Shown piece by piece: positions 44,533-53,055 of a stretch of DNA of 64,000 bases (within the stretch, counting starts at the first letter, position 1; the number at the start of each line of letters is the position of its first letter). A program made the position numbers and the translations under genes. Location: NCBI GenBank assembly GCA_944324115.1, contig CALUVB010000016.1, positions 21,348 to 85,347 on the forward strand. Reading direction: 5' to 3'. This stretch comes from an uncultured Elusimicrobiales bacterium. GTDB taxonomy: Bacteria; Elusimicrobiota; Elusimicrobia; Elusimicrobiales; Elusimicrobiaceae. Under the pieces are notes generated by a model. That model worked only from the letters and a program-made list of their open reading frames with translations. It was not told where the DNA came from and did not search any database.

Positions 44533-45027
44533 CTATCTGTAATTGGTAAATTGCAAGTCCAAGCCGAAATCTTTTTCGCGCAAAAGCGCCTGCGTAGCCT
44601 GCAATTCATCTTTAGATTTAGATGAGACGCGCAGCTGATCGCCTTGAATAGAAGCAGCCACTTTCAGCTTAGCGTCTTTAATACAGCGGGAAATTTCTTT
44701 TGCTTTTTCCGATGGAATACCCTGCTGGATTTTAATACTTTGCTTGGCATTGCCGCCCAACGCGGCCTCTACCTTGCCCTGGGTAAAATTCTTGAGGGCC
44801 ACCCCGCGCTTGGCTAAGCGGGTAAACAATACATCGCGCAAAGCGCCCACCTTGTATTCATCGGCAGAAGTAAGCTTTAATTCGTTTTCCTTTTCATTGA
44901 GTTCAATATTGGAATTGGTTCCTTTAAAATCATATCGGTTGGAAATCTCTTTACCGGCAGCGCTGACCGCCTCGGCAATAACATTCATATCCACCTTGCT
45001 GACCACGTCAAAACTGTAATCGGCCAT
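44533..45027 (-). CDS. yajQ: YajQ-family nucleotide-binding protein
   Basis: 164 residues. MADYSFDVVSKVDMNVIAEA, the RYDFKGTNSNIEL block and the KISRCIKD-like and ATQALLREKDFGLDLQFTNY carboxy terminus are those of YajQ (UPF0234), a small two-ferredoxin-fold protein; a Xanthomonas homologue binds cyclic di-GMP. The ATG at 45027 has GGGAGG 5 bases upstream; a more upstream in-frame start (45066) is rejected. It is followed by the TPR gene. No enzymatic role is assigned. Confidence 0.9.
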   Translation of the reverse strand: MADYSFDVVSKVDMNVIAEAVSAAGKEISNRYDFKGTNSNIELNEKENELKLTSADEYKVGALRDVLFTRLAKRGVALKNFTQGKVEAALGGNAKQSIKIQQGIPSEKAKEISRCIKDAKLKVAASIQGDQLRVSSKSKDELQATQALLREKDFGLDLQFTNYR

Positions 45028-45179
45028 ATAACCTCCCCCGCGCCAATTGATTGCCGCGCGGTACATACATATATTATATATTTTTTGTACAATAGGTTTT
45101 AGAAGCGGCTCCTTTCGGCCGCCTCAAGAAACATCAACTTCTATACGGAGAATGACACCCGACATTTGTCGTTCCACAA

Positions 45180-46508
45180 ATGCTTATGAACATGAAATTG
45201 CGCCTAATCACCATGAATTTCCTCCAGTATGCCGTCTGGGGGGCTTACTTAACCTCCATGGGGGCTTTCCTAGCCAACGTGGGGCAAGCGCAGCATATCG
45301 GCTTGTTCTATGCCACGCAGGGATTTGTATCCTTATTTATGCCGGCCGTCATCGGCATCTTGGCCGACCGCTGGCTGCCCGCCCAAAAAATGCTGGGGCT
45401 GTGCCATCTGCTGGCAGGTTTGTTTATGATGGGAGCGGCTTATTTTGGCTCTCAGACACCAGTCAGTTTCGGATACATATATACGTTTTATTTGCTAAGT
45501 GTAGCCTTGTATATGCCCACAATCGCTCTTTCCAACTCAGTGGCTTATACGGCATTACATAAAGTGAATTTAGATCCGGTAAGCGCCTTCCCGCCCATTC
45601 GCATTTGGGGCACAATCGGCTTTATCTGCACCATGTTGGTCTCCAACTTTACCGGCTTTCAGAACACTTTTGCACAATGGTATCTCTCCGGTATTTTAGG
45701 TATGGTTTTGGGGTTTTACAGTTTTACCCTGCCGGACTGCCCGATATGCAAAAACGGAGAAAAGAAATCGTTTGCAGAAGCATTGGGCCTCAACGCCTTT
45801 AAACTGTTCAAAGAAAAGAAAATGGCCATTTTCTTTATTTTCTCTATGCTTTTGGGCAGCTGTCTGCAAATCACCAACGGGTATGCCAACCCGTTCATTC
45901 ACAGCTACAACTCCTTAGCGGGTATGGCCGGCAGCTGGGGTGCCAGTAATGCCAATGCGCTGATTTCGCTTTCCCAACTTTCCGAAACGTTCTGTATTCT
46001 GCTCATTCCGTTCTTCTTAAAACACTTCGGTATCAAAAAAGTAATGCTGATCAGTATGTTTGCCTGGGTATTGCGCTTTGGGCTTTTTGGCGTAGGGAAC
46101 CCAGTTACGTTTGTAGGCATTTCTTTGTTGGTTTTGTCCATGATTGTATATGGTGTGGCGTTTGATTTTTTCAACGTGTCCGGCTCCTTGTTTGTGGAGA
46201 AAGAAACCGACGTCTCTATCCGCTCCAGCGCGCAGGGCTTATTTATGTTAATGACTAACGGAGTAGGAGCCACGATTGGCATGCTGGGCGCCCAAAAGAT
46301 TATTGACCATTTTGTCAACGCCCCCACCGACGCTTACACCGCCGTACACGGCATGTTAGCCTCCGGAGAAGTTTATCCAGTAGACGTATCTCAGGCCATT
46401 GCAACCGGCTGGTCCACCTCTTGGTTTATTTTCTCCGCCTATGCGCTGGTGGTAGCTGTGGTGTTTGCTTTTGTGTTTAAATATAAACACATACCGCAGG
46501 CTGATTAA
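45180..46508 (+). CDS. Nucleoside:proton symporter, NupG/XapB-like (MFS)
   Basis: 442 residues with about twelve membrane helices. NMKLRLITMNFLQYAVWGAY at the start and HIGLFYATQGFVSLFMPAVIG match the nucleoside:H+ symporter family (NupG, XapB) of the major facilitator superfamily. It imports nucleosides through the inner membrane. Starts at 45180, 45186 and 45192 are all possible; no Shine-Dalgarno separates them, and family alignment favours 45186. Alone in its transcript; cdd at 58117 could use the cytidine it brings in. Confidence 0.87.
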   Translation: MLMNMKLRLITMNFLQYAVWGAYLTSMGAFLANVGQAQHIGLFYATQGFVSLFMPAVIGILADRWLPAQKMLGLCHLLAGLFMMGAAYFGSQTPVSFGYIYTFYLLSVALYMPTIALSNSVAYTALHKVNLDPVSAFPPIRIWGTIGFICTMLVSNFTGFQNTFAQWYLSGILGMVLGFYSFTLPDCPICKNGEKKSFAEALGLNAFKLFKEKKMAIFFIFSMLLGSCLQITNGYANPFIHSYNSLAGMAGSWGASNANALISLSQLSETFCILLIPFFLKHFGIKKVMLISMFAWVLRFGLFGVGNPVTFVGISLLVLSMIVYGVAFDFFNVSGSLFVEKETDVSIRSSAQGLFMLMTNGVGATIGMLGAQKIIDHFVNAPTDAYTAVHGMLASGEVYPVDVSQAIATGWSTSWFIFSAYALVVAVVFAFVFKYKHIPQAD

Positions 46509-46548
46509 GATTCAATTCTCCGCGCAGCAAATGCGGACATATCTTGCA

Positions 46549-46571
46549 AGCCCCCGGTAAACCCGGGGGCT
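46549..46571 (+). terminator. Hairpin after the symporter gene
   Basis: AGCCCCCG / CGGGGGCT around GTAAACC, with a poor T run. 40 bases past the stop. Confidence 0.65.
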
Positions 46572-46635
46572 ATTATTATGTATTTTTCCAGAGCTTGCCC
46601 CGGAGCAGATTCTTCCTATTAACCGGATATATAAG

Positions 46636-46660
46636 AACCCCCCGGCTGGGCCGGAGGGTT
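46636..46660 (-). terminator. Hairpin after the cysteine desulfidase gene
   Basis: AACCCTCCGG / CCGGGGGGTT on the minus strand with one mismatch, then TCTTAT. 50 bases past the stop. Confidence 0.6.
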
Positions 46661-46710
46661 ATATACCATTGCCTGCGCGCTGGAACGCAGGGAATAAAAG
46701 CGCGGGAAGA

Positions 46711-47997
46711 TTATTTCAATTTCTCTTCCATGATATCCACAATCATCGGGTCCACCGCACGCATACCTACAGAGGAAATATTGCCCAGGTTTTGTATCGT
46801 TTCTTCCGCACTTTTGCCCACAAAACCTTCCACCTCCGTAATGCCATAGTCGTGTATCCCCATAAAAGCGGCCCGTATGGCCGCATCGGTTGAACTCACC
46901 ACTTTCAAAGCGCAGCCGCTCTTGGCTCCGTCACAAAGCATACCGCCGATATCACTGATAATATTATTAATGGCCAGCGTAATAGCCGGTATATGGGCGC
47001 CACGCTGCTGATACACAATAGCCGCCGCAGCCCCCACCCCGGCGGCAATTGCGCAGCCACAAATAGGGGCCAACTCTCCGGTAAACACCTTCACATAGCC
47101 GTTTAGCAGATGGGAAAGAGCAATGCTTTGGAGTATGGTTTCTTCCGGCACTTTCATTTCCCGGCCGACATTCCACGGCACCAAAATAGTAACTACTCCC
47201 TGATTGCCGGATTCCCCGCTGCTCATCACCGCCACGGGCTGTCCGTCCATACGGGCATCGGCGGCGCAGGCAGTTAATATTTTAGTGGAAGAGAGTAAAT
47301 CCATTTCCAACAGATTTTTACGCACCAATTCTTTTATATAAAAACCGACTTTATGCAAAGATTGCCCCCACTGAGCCGCCTTTAAATTCATTTCCACGCC
47401 TTTTTTAATATACGCCAAATCCTGCGCATCAGCGGCCTGCGCCCACGCCACCAAATCCGCCAACCGGGCATTTTTCAATTGTTCCTTAAAAGCGCAATCC
47501 TGCGCCGTCTTTTCTTCTTTTTGGCGCAAATCTTTAGACACATGCCCGTCTTTTGCCAAAAACACCACATTAGTATGGCTACCCGCAATGACACATTGCA
47601 CCTTGGAGCCGGCATTACCCCATACTTCAGCCTCTATATAAAATCCATGTTTTTCCACAGCCACTTCCAAGCGTACCGCTTTGGCAGCGACCATTTCTTT
47701 GGCCCGGGCTAACAGGGCACTGTCTGCACCGGACAGAATTTCCATCTGCAGTTCCGGCCGGGCAATCAGCAGCCCCAACGCCGCCGCCAGCAAATTTCCC
47801 TTCTCCCCGTCTGTATTAGGAATACGCACGCCACAGCCGTTTTTGTAGGTGCCCGGATCCAGGCGAAACACGGCCCGCGTCACCGGCTGGCCCAAAAGCT
47901 GCGCCGCATAAGCGCCGCACAGCGCCACGGACACAGGCTCTGTACAACCCATGGCCGGATAAACTTGGTTTTTCAACACTTCTTTGAGTACATTCAT
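46711..47997 (-). CDS. L-cysteine desulfidase family (CyuA/YhaM-like)
   Basis: 428 residues. VYPAMGCTEPVSVALCGAYA near residue 12, NGCGVRIPNTD near 55, SGESGNQG near 255 and ICGCAIAAGVGAAA near 320 match the UPF0597/SdaA-like family that splits cysteine to pyruvate, ammonia and sulphide with a [4Fe-4S] cluster; the Cys residues named are candidates for ligands. Anaerobic cysteine breakdown fits a gut lifestyle. Its ATG overlaps the radC stop by one base (TAATG), so the two are coupled. Confidence 0.88.
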   Translation of the reverse strand: MNVLKEVLKNQVYPAMGCTEPVSVALCGAYAAQLLGQPVTRAVFRLDPGTYKNGCGVRIPNTDGEKGNLLAAALGLLIARPELQMEILSGADSALLARAKEMVAAKAVRLEVAVEKHGFYIEAEVWGNAGSKVQCVIAGSHTNVVFLAKDGHVSKDLRQKEEKTAQDCAFKEQLKNARLADLVAWAQAADAQDLAYIKKGVEMNLKAAQWGQSLHKVGFYIKELVRKNLLEMDLLSSTKILTACAADARMDGQPVAVMSSGESGNQGVVTILVPWNVGREMKVPEETILQSIALSHLLNGYVKVFTGELAPICGCAIAAGVGAAAAIVYQQRGAHIPAITLAINNIISDIGGMLCDGAKSGCALKVVSSTDAAIRAAFMGIHDYGITEVEGFVGKSAEETIQNLGNISSVGMRAVDPMIVDIMEEKLK

Positions 47998-48683
47998 TAT
48001 ATTTTCCCGTTTGCTTTTAAACTATAATGCGCGCCTTTGCCAATAATAATATGGTCATGCACAGTAATACCCAGCAAAGCAGCCGCGCGGGCTACTTCCT
48101 TAGTAAGAACCACATCTTCCATAGAAGGGGTCGGATCGCCGGAAGGATGATTATGCACCAAAATCAAAGCAGCCGCCTTGGCCGCCAACGCCCGTTCCAC
48201 AATAGTACGCGGAGAAACGCTGACGCGGTCCAAACTGCCTTTAGATACAATTTCCGTACCGATAATCGTATTGCGTACGGAAAGGAAAATCAGCTCCAGG
48301 CACTCATCGGCATTCCCGGCTAAAGAAGCTTTACAATACGACAGCACTTGCTCCGGTGTGCGGACAGTGATTTTATTTTTCATTTCATCTAACGAATATT
48401 TTTTAAATACCGCCCGGATTAACTTTAAGAAATGTGCGCTTTCTGTCCCTATCCCCTTTACGCTGCATAAATCTTCCACCGACGCATCTAGCACCGCCGA
48501 CAAACTGCCAAAACGTTTCAGCAATGCCCAGGCCGTAGGTTTTGTGTCGCGCCGGGCGATGCAATAGGTCAGCAGCAGCTCCAGTGTTTCATGGTCCAAG
48601 AAATGGTCCAAACCGCCAACGGCAAATTTTTGGCGTATGCGTTGGCGATGGCCCAAATAGGAAGGTTTCTGATTTTGAGACAT
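47997..48683 (-). CDS. radC: RadC-like JAB-domain protein
   Basis: 228 residues of the RadC (UPF0758) family. An amino-terminal helix-hairpin-helix part (LCSVKGIGTESAHFLKLI) precedes the JAB/MPN domain with VHNHPSGDPTPSMEDV near residue 175, the metal-binding His-x-His and Asp. Despite the name, a direct role in repair is not proved; relatives occur with mobile elements. It is followed by the desulfidase with overlapping stop and start. Confidence 0.9.
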   Translation of the reverse strand: MSQNQKPSYLGHRQRIRQKFAVGGLDHFLDHETLELLLTYCIARRDTKPTAWALLKRFGSLSAVLDASVEDLCSVKGIGTESAHFLKLIRAVFKKYSLDEMKNKITVRTPEQVLSYCKASLAGNADECLELIFLSVRNTIIGTEIVSKGSLDRVSVSPRTIVERALAAKAAALILVHNHPSGDPTPSMEDVVLTKEVARAAALLGITVHDHIIIGKGAHYSLKANGKI

Positions 48684-48765
48684 AATTTAATTATATGTTT
48701 TTTCCTGCTGTTTTTAATGCTAGAATACAAGAAAATATACCTTTTATTACGTTTATGGAGAATTT

Positions 48766-50139
48766 ATGCCCCTAAAAATAGCCGTTATCGGAGCCGGTCC
48801 TGCCGGATATCCCGCCGCATTGGCGGCAGCCAAATTGGGCGCCGATGTGACTGTGATAGAAAAAGCGCTGGCAGGTGGCGTTTGTTTGCACAGCGGGTGC
48901 ATTCCTTCTAAATCTCTCTTAGACGCCGCACACCGCTTTGATGCCGTGCGTGATATTTCCGTTCTATGCCAAGATTCCGCCCTACCCGCCGCACAAGAAA
49001 TTTTACATGCATTGGCTTGGTCCAAAATACAACAACGCCAACAAACAGTCAGCCAAAAATTAGCGGCCGGTATTTTGGCCCTTTTTCGCCAAGCTAAAAT
49101 TCATTTTATGGAAGCCCGCGCTTCCTTTCAAGATTCCCACACTTTATTATTGGCACAAAAAGACCAAAGTCAGCAACTCTCTTTTGACGCCATTATCATC
49201 GCCACCGGAAGCACGGCTTTTGTTCCCGTCTTGTTTGACAAAATAAAACAACACGTCTATGACAACAGTACTATTTTTCAGATTCCGCAGCTGCCTAAGC
49301 AACTAGTTATCGTGGGCGGAGGAGCCATCGGCTGTGAATTTGCCACCCTGATGTCTTCATTGGGCGTACAAGTACAGCTGGTGGAAATGCAGCCGCGCCT
49401 GCTGCCTAATTTAGATGAAAATATTTCCAGATTAGTTGCCCAAAGCCTGCAAAAACGGGGAGTTATTCTGCACCTGGGGCAAAGCGTGCGCGACGCCCGC
49501 ACTGAGGCAGACAAACCGGTGCTGCTCTTAGATAAAGAAGTGGAATTAAAGGCAGATGCGGTGCTGGTCGCCATCGGCCGGCAATGTGATTTGACGGATT
49601 TGTGTCCGGAAAACGCCGGTTTAACATGGACCCGCAAAGGATTGACGGGCGTAAATCCGCATACCCTGCAGGTCAAACAACACATCTATGCCGCCGGAGA
49701 CGTAACCGGCCTGGCATTGCTGGCTCATGCCGGCTCCCGTCAAGGAATAGTGGCGGCTCACAATATCTGCGGGCAGCCCCAGACTTATCATAACGAATGG
49801 GTGCCCAATGCCGTTTATACAATGCCGGAGGTGGCGTCTGTGGGGTTCACCCGAAGCCAAGCCCAGGCACAGGGGCTGGAAGTAAAAATACAAAAAGCTT
49901 TCATGGCGGCCAACGGCCGCGCACTAACAATGGCGGCGGCAGAAGGATTTGTGGAAATTGTCAGCGATAAAAATACGGGCCGTTTGCTGGGTGCTACGCT
50001 GGCCGGCCCTAGCGCCTCTGAAATTATCAGCGCTTTTACAGTCGCTTTGGAAGCGGGCTTTACCATCGCTCAGCTACAACAGGTTATTTTCCCGCATCCG
50101 ACTGTAAGCGAAGCCATTGGAGATGCCTTAGCCCGATGA
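48766..50139 (+). CDS. lpdA: Dihydrolipoyl dehydrogenase-like flavoprotein
   Basis: 457 residues. FAD site GAGPAGYPAALAAAKLGADV at the start, the redox disulphide in GGVCLHSGCIPSKSL (Cys-x4-Cys), NAD site VIVGGGAIGCEFATLMSSLG near residue 180, IYAAGDVTG near 308, and HPHPTVSE-type ending (FPHPTVSEAIGDAL) with the His/Glu pair. Full length. GGAG precedes the ATG. No E1 or E2 dehydrogenase gene is near, so the complex it serves (pyruvate dehydrogenase, glycine cleavage or other) is unknown. A TAGAAT box is at 48721. The TrmJ-like gene overlaps its stop (ATGA). Confidence 0.88.
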   Translation: MPLKIAVIGAGPAGYPAALAAAKLGADVTVIEKALAGGVCLHSGCIPSKSLLDAAHRFDAVRDISVLCQDSALPAAQEILHALAWSKIQQRQQTVSQKLAAGILALFRQAKIHFMEARASFQDSHTLLLAQKDQSQQLSFDAIIIATGSTAFVPVLFDKIKQHVYDNSTIFQIPQLPKQLVIVGGGAIGCEFATLMSSLGVQVQLVEMQPRLLPNLDENISRLVAQSLQKRGVILHLGQSVRDARTEADKPVLLLDKEVELKADAVLVAIGRQCDLTDLCPENAGLTWTRKGLTGVNPHTLQVKQHIYAAGDVTGLALLAHAGSRQGIVAAHNICGQPQTYHNEWVPNAVYTMPEVASVGFTRSQAQAQGLEVKIQKAFMAANGRALTMAAAEGFVEIVSDKNTGRLLGATLAGPSASEIISAFTVALEAGFTIAQLQQVIFPHPTVSEAIGDALAR

Positions 50140-50864
50140 CACGCCCCTTTACCGTTATCTTAGTCCGCCCGCGCGACCCCAACAATATCGGAGCTGCCGC
50201 GCGGGCTATGGCGAATTTCGGTTTGACGGAACTGCGCTTAGTGGACCCTTTTACCGTCGCTTTTCAAGATGCCGTCAGTGCGGTAGGCGCGCAGGATATT
50301 TTAAAAAAAGCACAACTCTTTGACACATTACCGCAGGCGCTGGCGGATTGTCCGCTCTCATTAGCCACTTCCGCCTTGCGCAACCGCCGGCTAAACCAAA
50401 GTTTTGTAACCTTACCGCATTTGCCAGATTGGCTGCAAACACAACCCGACGGCAAGACCGCCCTCGTGTTTGGCAATGAAAAAACGGGGCTGTCCAATGA
50501 AGATATAGAGCTTTGCACAGCCGTACTGCATATACCCACCACCGCAAAACAGCCTTCAGTAAATTTGGCCCAAGCGGTTATTTTAACCTGCTACGAGCTG
50601 GCCCGGCAAAGCCAGCCGCTGCCGCACAAAGAACCCCCAAATATAAAAGCCACTTTTGCCGAAACGGAACGCGTGGTGGAAGAGTTGGAAAGCTTAATGC
50701 AAGCCAGTGGGTTTAAATATGATTATACGCCCACCCAACGCAAAGAAATTATGCGCATCTTGCTGAGAAAAAGCAACTTATCAAAAAATGATTTGTTTTT
50801 CATTAAGAACTTCGCCTTTTACGTTCATGGCCATTTACAGGAGGAAACCCATAATGCCCATTGA
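50136..50864 (+). CDS. SPOUT-fold RNA 2'-O-methyltransferase, TrmJ-like
   Basis: 242 residues. The amino-terminal SpoU domain has VRPRDPNNIGAAARAMANFG, FGNEKTGLSNEDI and IPTTAKQPSVNLAQAV, the three motifs that build the knotted SAM site. The carboxy-terminal helical part (RKEIMRILLRKSNLSKNDLF) is like TrmJ, which methylates tRNA position 32. A different RNA target is possible. It overlaps lpdA by four bases and its end overlaps the start chosen for buk. Confidence 0.87.
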   Translation: MTRPFTVILVRPRDPNNIGAAARAMANFGLTELRLVDPFTVAFQDAVSAVGAQDILKKAQLFDTLPQALADCPLSLATSALRNRRLNQSFVTLPHLPDWLQTQPDGKTALVFGNEKTGLSNEDIELCTAVLHIPTTAKQPSVNLAQAVILTCYELARQSQPLPHKEPPNIKATFAETERVVEELESLMQASGFKYDYTPTQRKEIMRILLRKSNLSKNDLFFIKNFAFYVHGHLQEETHNAH

Positions 50865-52086
50865 TCCGAAGGATATTCTAGTCAAAATTAAGAAAAAAGC
50901 CCGTGCCTTAGGCCCGGCAGGCGCAAGAGCGCGTAAAATGTTAGAATATAGAAAACAAAGCGGCGGAGTTTCTATGCAACCTAACATCTTGGTCATCAAT
51001 CCGGGCTCTACTTCAGACGACATCGGTTACTACCGGGGCAACAAACCCGTCTTTGAAGTAACCGTACGCTATTCTTTGACCGACCTGGAGCCCTATGAAG
51101 GCAAAAATGTTACCGAACAGCTGCCGCTGCGCAAAAAACTGATTTTAGACTATCTTATTGACCACAAAGTACCGCTCAAAGAAATTGACGCAGTTATCGG
51201 CCGCGGCGGGTTTATCCGCTCCGTAGAAGGCGGTGTATATGAAGTGAACGATCAGATGGTCTCTGACTTGGAAACCGGCCGCTACGGCGGCATTCACCCG
51301 TGCAATTTGGGCGGCATTTTGGCGCGCGAGATTGCAAAATACGCCAAATGTCCCAGCTTTATAGCTAACCCGGTAGTCATTGATGAGCTGCAACCCTTGG
51401 CCCGCTACAGCGGCATGCCGGAAAATCCGCGCATTTCCATTTTTCACGCATTAAGCCAAAAACGCGTGGCCCGCTTGATTGCTGAAAAACAAGGCACTAT
51501 ATATGAAAAAGTAAACTGTATTGTCTGTCACGGGGGAGGCGGCATTTCCATAGGAGCGCACCGCAAAGGCAAAGTGGTAGACGTCAGCAACGGCTATGAA
51601 GGAGACGGCCCCATGACCCCGCAAAGAAGCGGCGCCGTACCGGGCGCGGGACTAGTAGAAATGTGTTTCTCGGGCAAATATACGCAAAAGGATATCCGCT
51701 TGAAAATGCGCGGCAAAGGCGGGCTGGCCGCTTATACCGGCACATATGACGCAAAAGAGTTGGAAGAATTTATACAAACCGGCAAAAAACGCCCAGGTTC
51801 TTTAATCCATTGTACCCGCGAAAAAGCCAAAGAAGCCTTAGATGCCATGATTTATCAAATGTCCAAAGAAATCGGCGCACAGGCCGTGGTATTGGAAGGA
51901 AAAGTAGATTTTATTGCACTGACAGGCGGGCTGATGCACAGCAAATATATTCCGCATGAAATCGGCCGGCAGGTGGGCTGGATTGCCCCGATTTATGTGT
52001 TTCCCGGAAGTGAAGAAAAAGACGCCTTGCGTGACGCAGCACGCCGCGCGCTGGAAAACCCCTCTATAGTTAAACATTATTCATAA
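50854..52086 (+). CDS. buk: Butyrate kinase-like acyl kinase
   Basis: Acetate/butyrate kinase family. Homology starts at MQPNILVINPGSTS (ATG 50974, 370 residues). The frame is open to the ATG at 50854, which has AGGAGG 9 bases upstream and adds 40 basic residues (KIKKKARALG). 50974 has CGGAG 5 bases before it and a TAGAAT at 50942, so either may be used. The signature NPGSTS is followed by DD where butyrate kinases have TK. Other blocks (VIGRGGFIRSVEGGVYEV, CHGGGGISIGAH, ALTGGLMHSKYIP) are normal. With ptb, 12 bases downstream, it would make ATP from an acyl-CoA. The true acyl chain is unknown. Confidence 0.85.
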   Translation: MPIDPKDILVKIKKKARALGPAGARARKMLEYRKQSGGVSMQPNILVINPGSTSDDIGYYRGNKPVFEVTVRYSLTDLEPYEGKNVTEQLPLRKKLILDYLIDHKVPLKEIDAVIGRGGFIRSVEGGVYEVNDQMVSDLETGRYGGIHPCNLGGILAREIAKYAKCPSFIANPVVIDELQPLARYSGMPENPRISIFHALSQKRVARLIAEKQGTIYEKVNCIVCHGGGGISIGAHRKGKVVDVSNGYEGDGPMTPQRSGAVPGAGLVEMCFSGKYTQKDIRLKMRGKGGLAAYTGTYDAKELEEFIQTGKKRPGSLIHCTREKAKEALDAMIYQMSKEIGAQAVVLEGKVDFIALTGGLMHSKYIPHEIGRQVGWIAPIYVFPGSEEKDALRDAARRALENPSIVKHYS

Positions 52087-52098
52087 GGAGTTGCATGT

Positions 52099-53016
52099 AT
52101 GAAATTTAATAGCTTTGAAGACCTGATTAATCAGGTAAAAGGCAAATCAAATCGCGTCGTCGTGCCCGGCGCCAACAATGCCGAAGCGCTGGAGGCCATA
52201 AAAATGGCAGATGACAATGGTCTTATTTCGCACGGCATTTTAATTGGCCCTATTGCCCAAGTAAAAGAAATGGTCAAGGCGGCTGGTCTTAAAGAAGACA
52301 AATTTGAATTTATTGACTGTGAAGACGTACCCACCATGTGCAAACTGGCAGTGGACCAGATTTTGGCGGGCAAAGGGGATTTCTTGATTAAAGGTTTAGT
52401 GGACACCAAATATTATATGAAAGCCATCTTGAACAAAGAAGCCCACTTGGTGCCGGAAGGAGCGCTTTTGTCCCACTTCGTGTTGTTCAGCACGCCTAAA
52501 TATAAAAAGCCTTTTGCCGTAACCGATTCCGCCGTCGTCATTGCGCCGACACTGGAACAAAAAGCCAAAATCATTCAGAACGCCGTCAACACCATGCACA
52601 AACTGGGCCTGGAACACCCCAAAGTGGCCTGCGTGTGCCCGGTGGAAAAAGTGAATGAAAAAATCCCCAGCACAGTGGAAGCCGCCGCGTTGGCCCAAAT
52701 GAACGCCGAAGGCAAAATTACGGGCTGCGCCGTGGAGGGCCCATATGATTTGTATATTTCTTTATCCGAAAAGAAAGCCGCCGAAAAAGGCATTACCGGC
52801 AAGCAAGTAGCCGGAGATGCCGATATTCTGATGCTGCCGGATTTAGACGCAGCGAACCCGCTCTATAAAGCGTTGGCTTTCTTTGGAGACCATATGGAAG
52901 CGGCCGCCATCTTGGTAGGGCCGACCATTCCGGTCATCTTGCCTTCCCGCGCCGATGACCCGAAAGTCAAACTCAATGCAATTGCATTGTGCTCTTTCTT
53001 AAAAGATCAAAAATAA
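52099..53016 (+). CDS. ptb: Phosphate butyryltransferase-like acyltransferase
   Basis: 305 residues of the phosphate acetyl/butyryltransferase family. NRVVVPGANNAEALEAIK at the start, KGDFLIKGLVDTKYYMKAIL near residue 95, LSHFVLFSTPKYKKPFAVTD near 132, and a closing AAILVGPTIPVILPSRADDP. It exchanges CoA for phosphate on an acyl group; with the kinase upstream it forms a substrate-level phosphorylation pair. Butyrate is the usual substrate but branched acyl-CoAs are also known for the family. GGAG precedes the ATG. Ended by a strong hairpin. Confidence 0.87.
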   Translation: MKFNSFEDLINQVKGKSNRVVVPGANNAEALEAIKMADDNGLISHGILIGPIAQVKEMVKAAGLKEDKFEFIDCEDVPTMCKLAVDQILAGKGDFLIKGLVDTKYYMKAILNKEAHLVPEGALLSHFVLFSTPKYKKPFAVTDSAVVIAPTLEQKAKIIQNAVNTMHKLGLEHPKVACVCPVEKVNEKIPSTVEAAALAQMNAEGKITGCAVEGPYDLYISLSEKKAAEKGITGKQVAGDADILMLPDLDAANPLYKALAFFGDHMEAAAILVGPTIPVILPSRADDPKVKLNAIALCSFLKDQK

Positions 53017-53021
53017 TGAAA

Positions 53022-53052
53022 AAGGCGGCCGGAAAACCCTCCGGCCGCCTTT
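53022..53052 (+). terminator. Hairpin between ptb and the M23 gene
   Basis: AAGGCGGCCGG / CCGGCCGCCTTT around AAAACCCT: an 11-base GC-rich stem. It ends three bases before the next ATG, so it may also act on that gene. Confidence 0.85.
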
Positions 53053-53055
53053 CAT

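Noticed and set aside
48766..50139. Part of a pyruvate dehydrogenase operon
   Set aside because: No E1 or E2 gene is adjacent; the next gene is an RNA methyltransferase.
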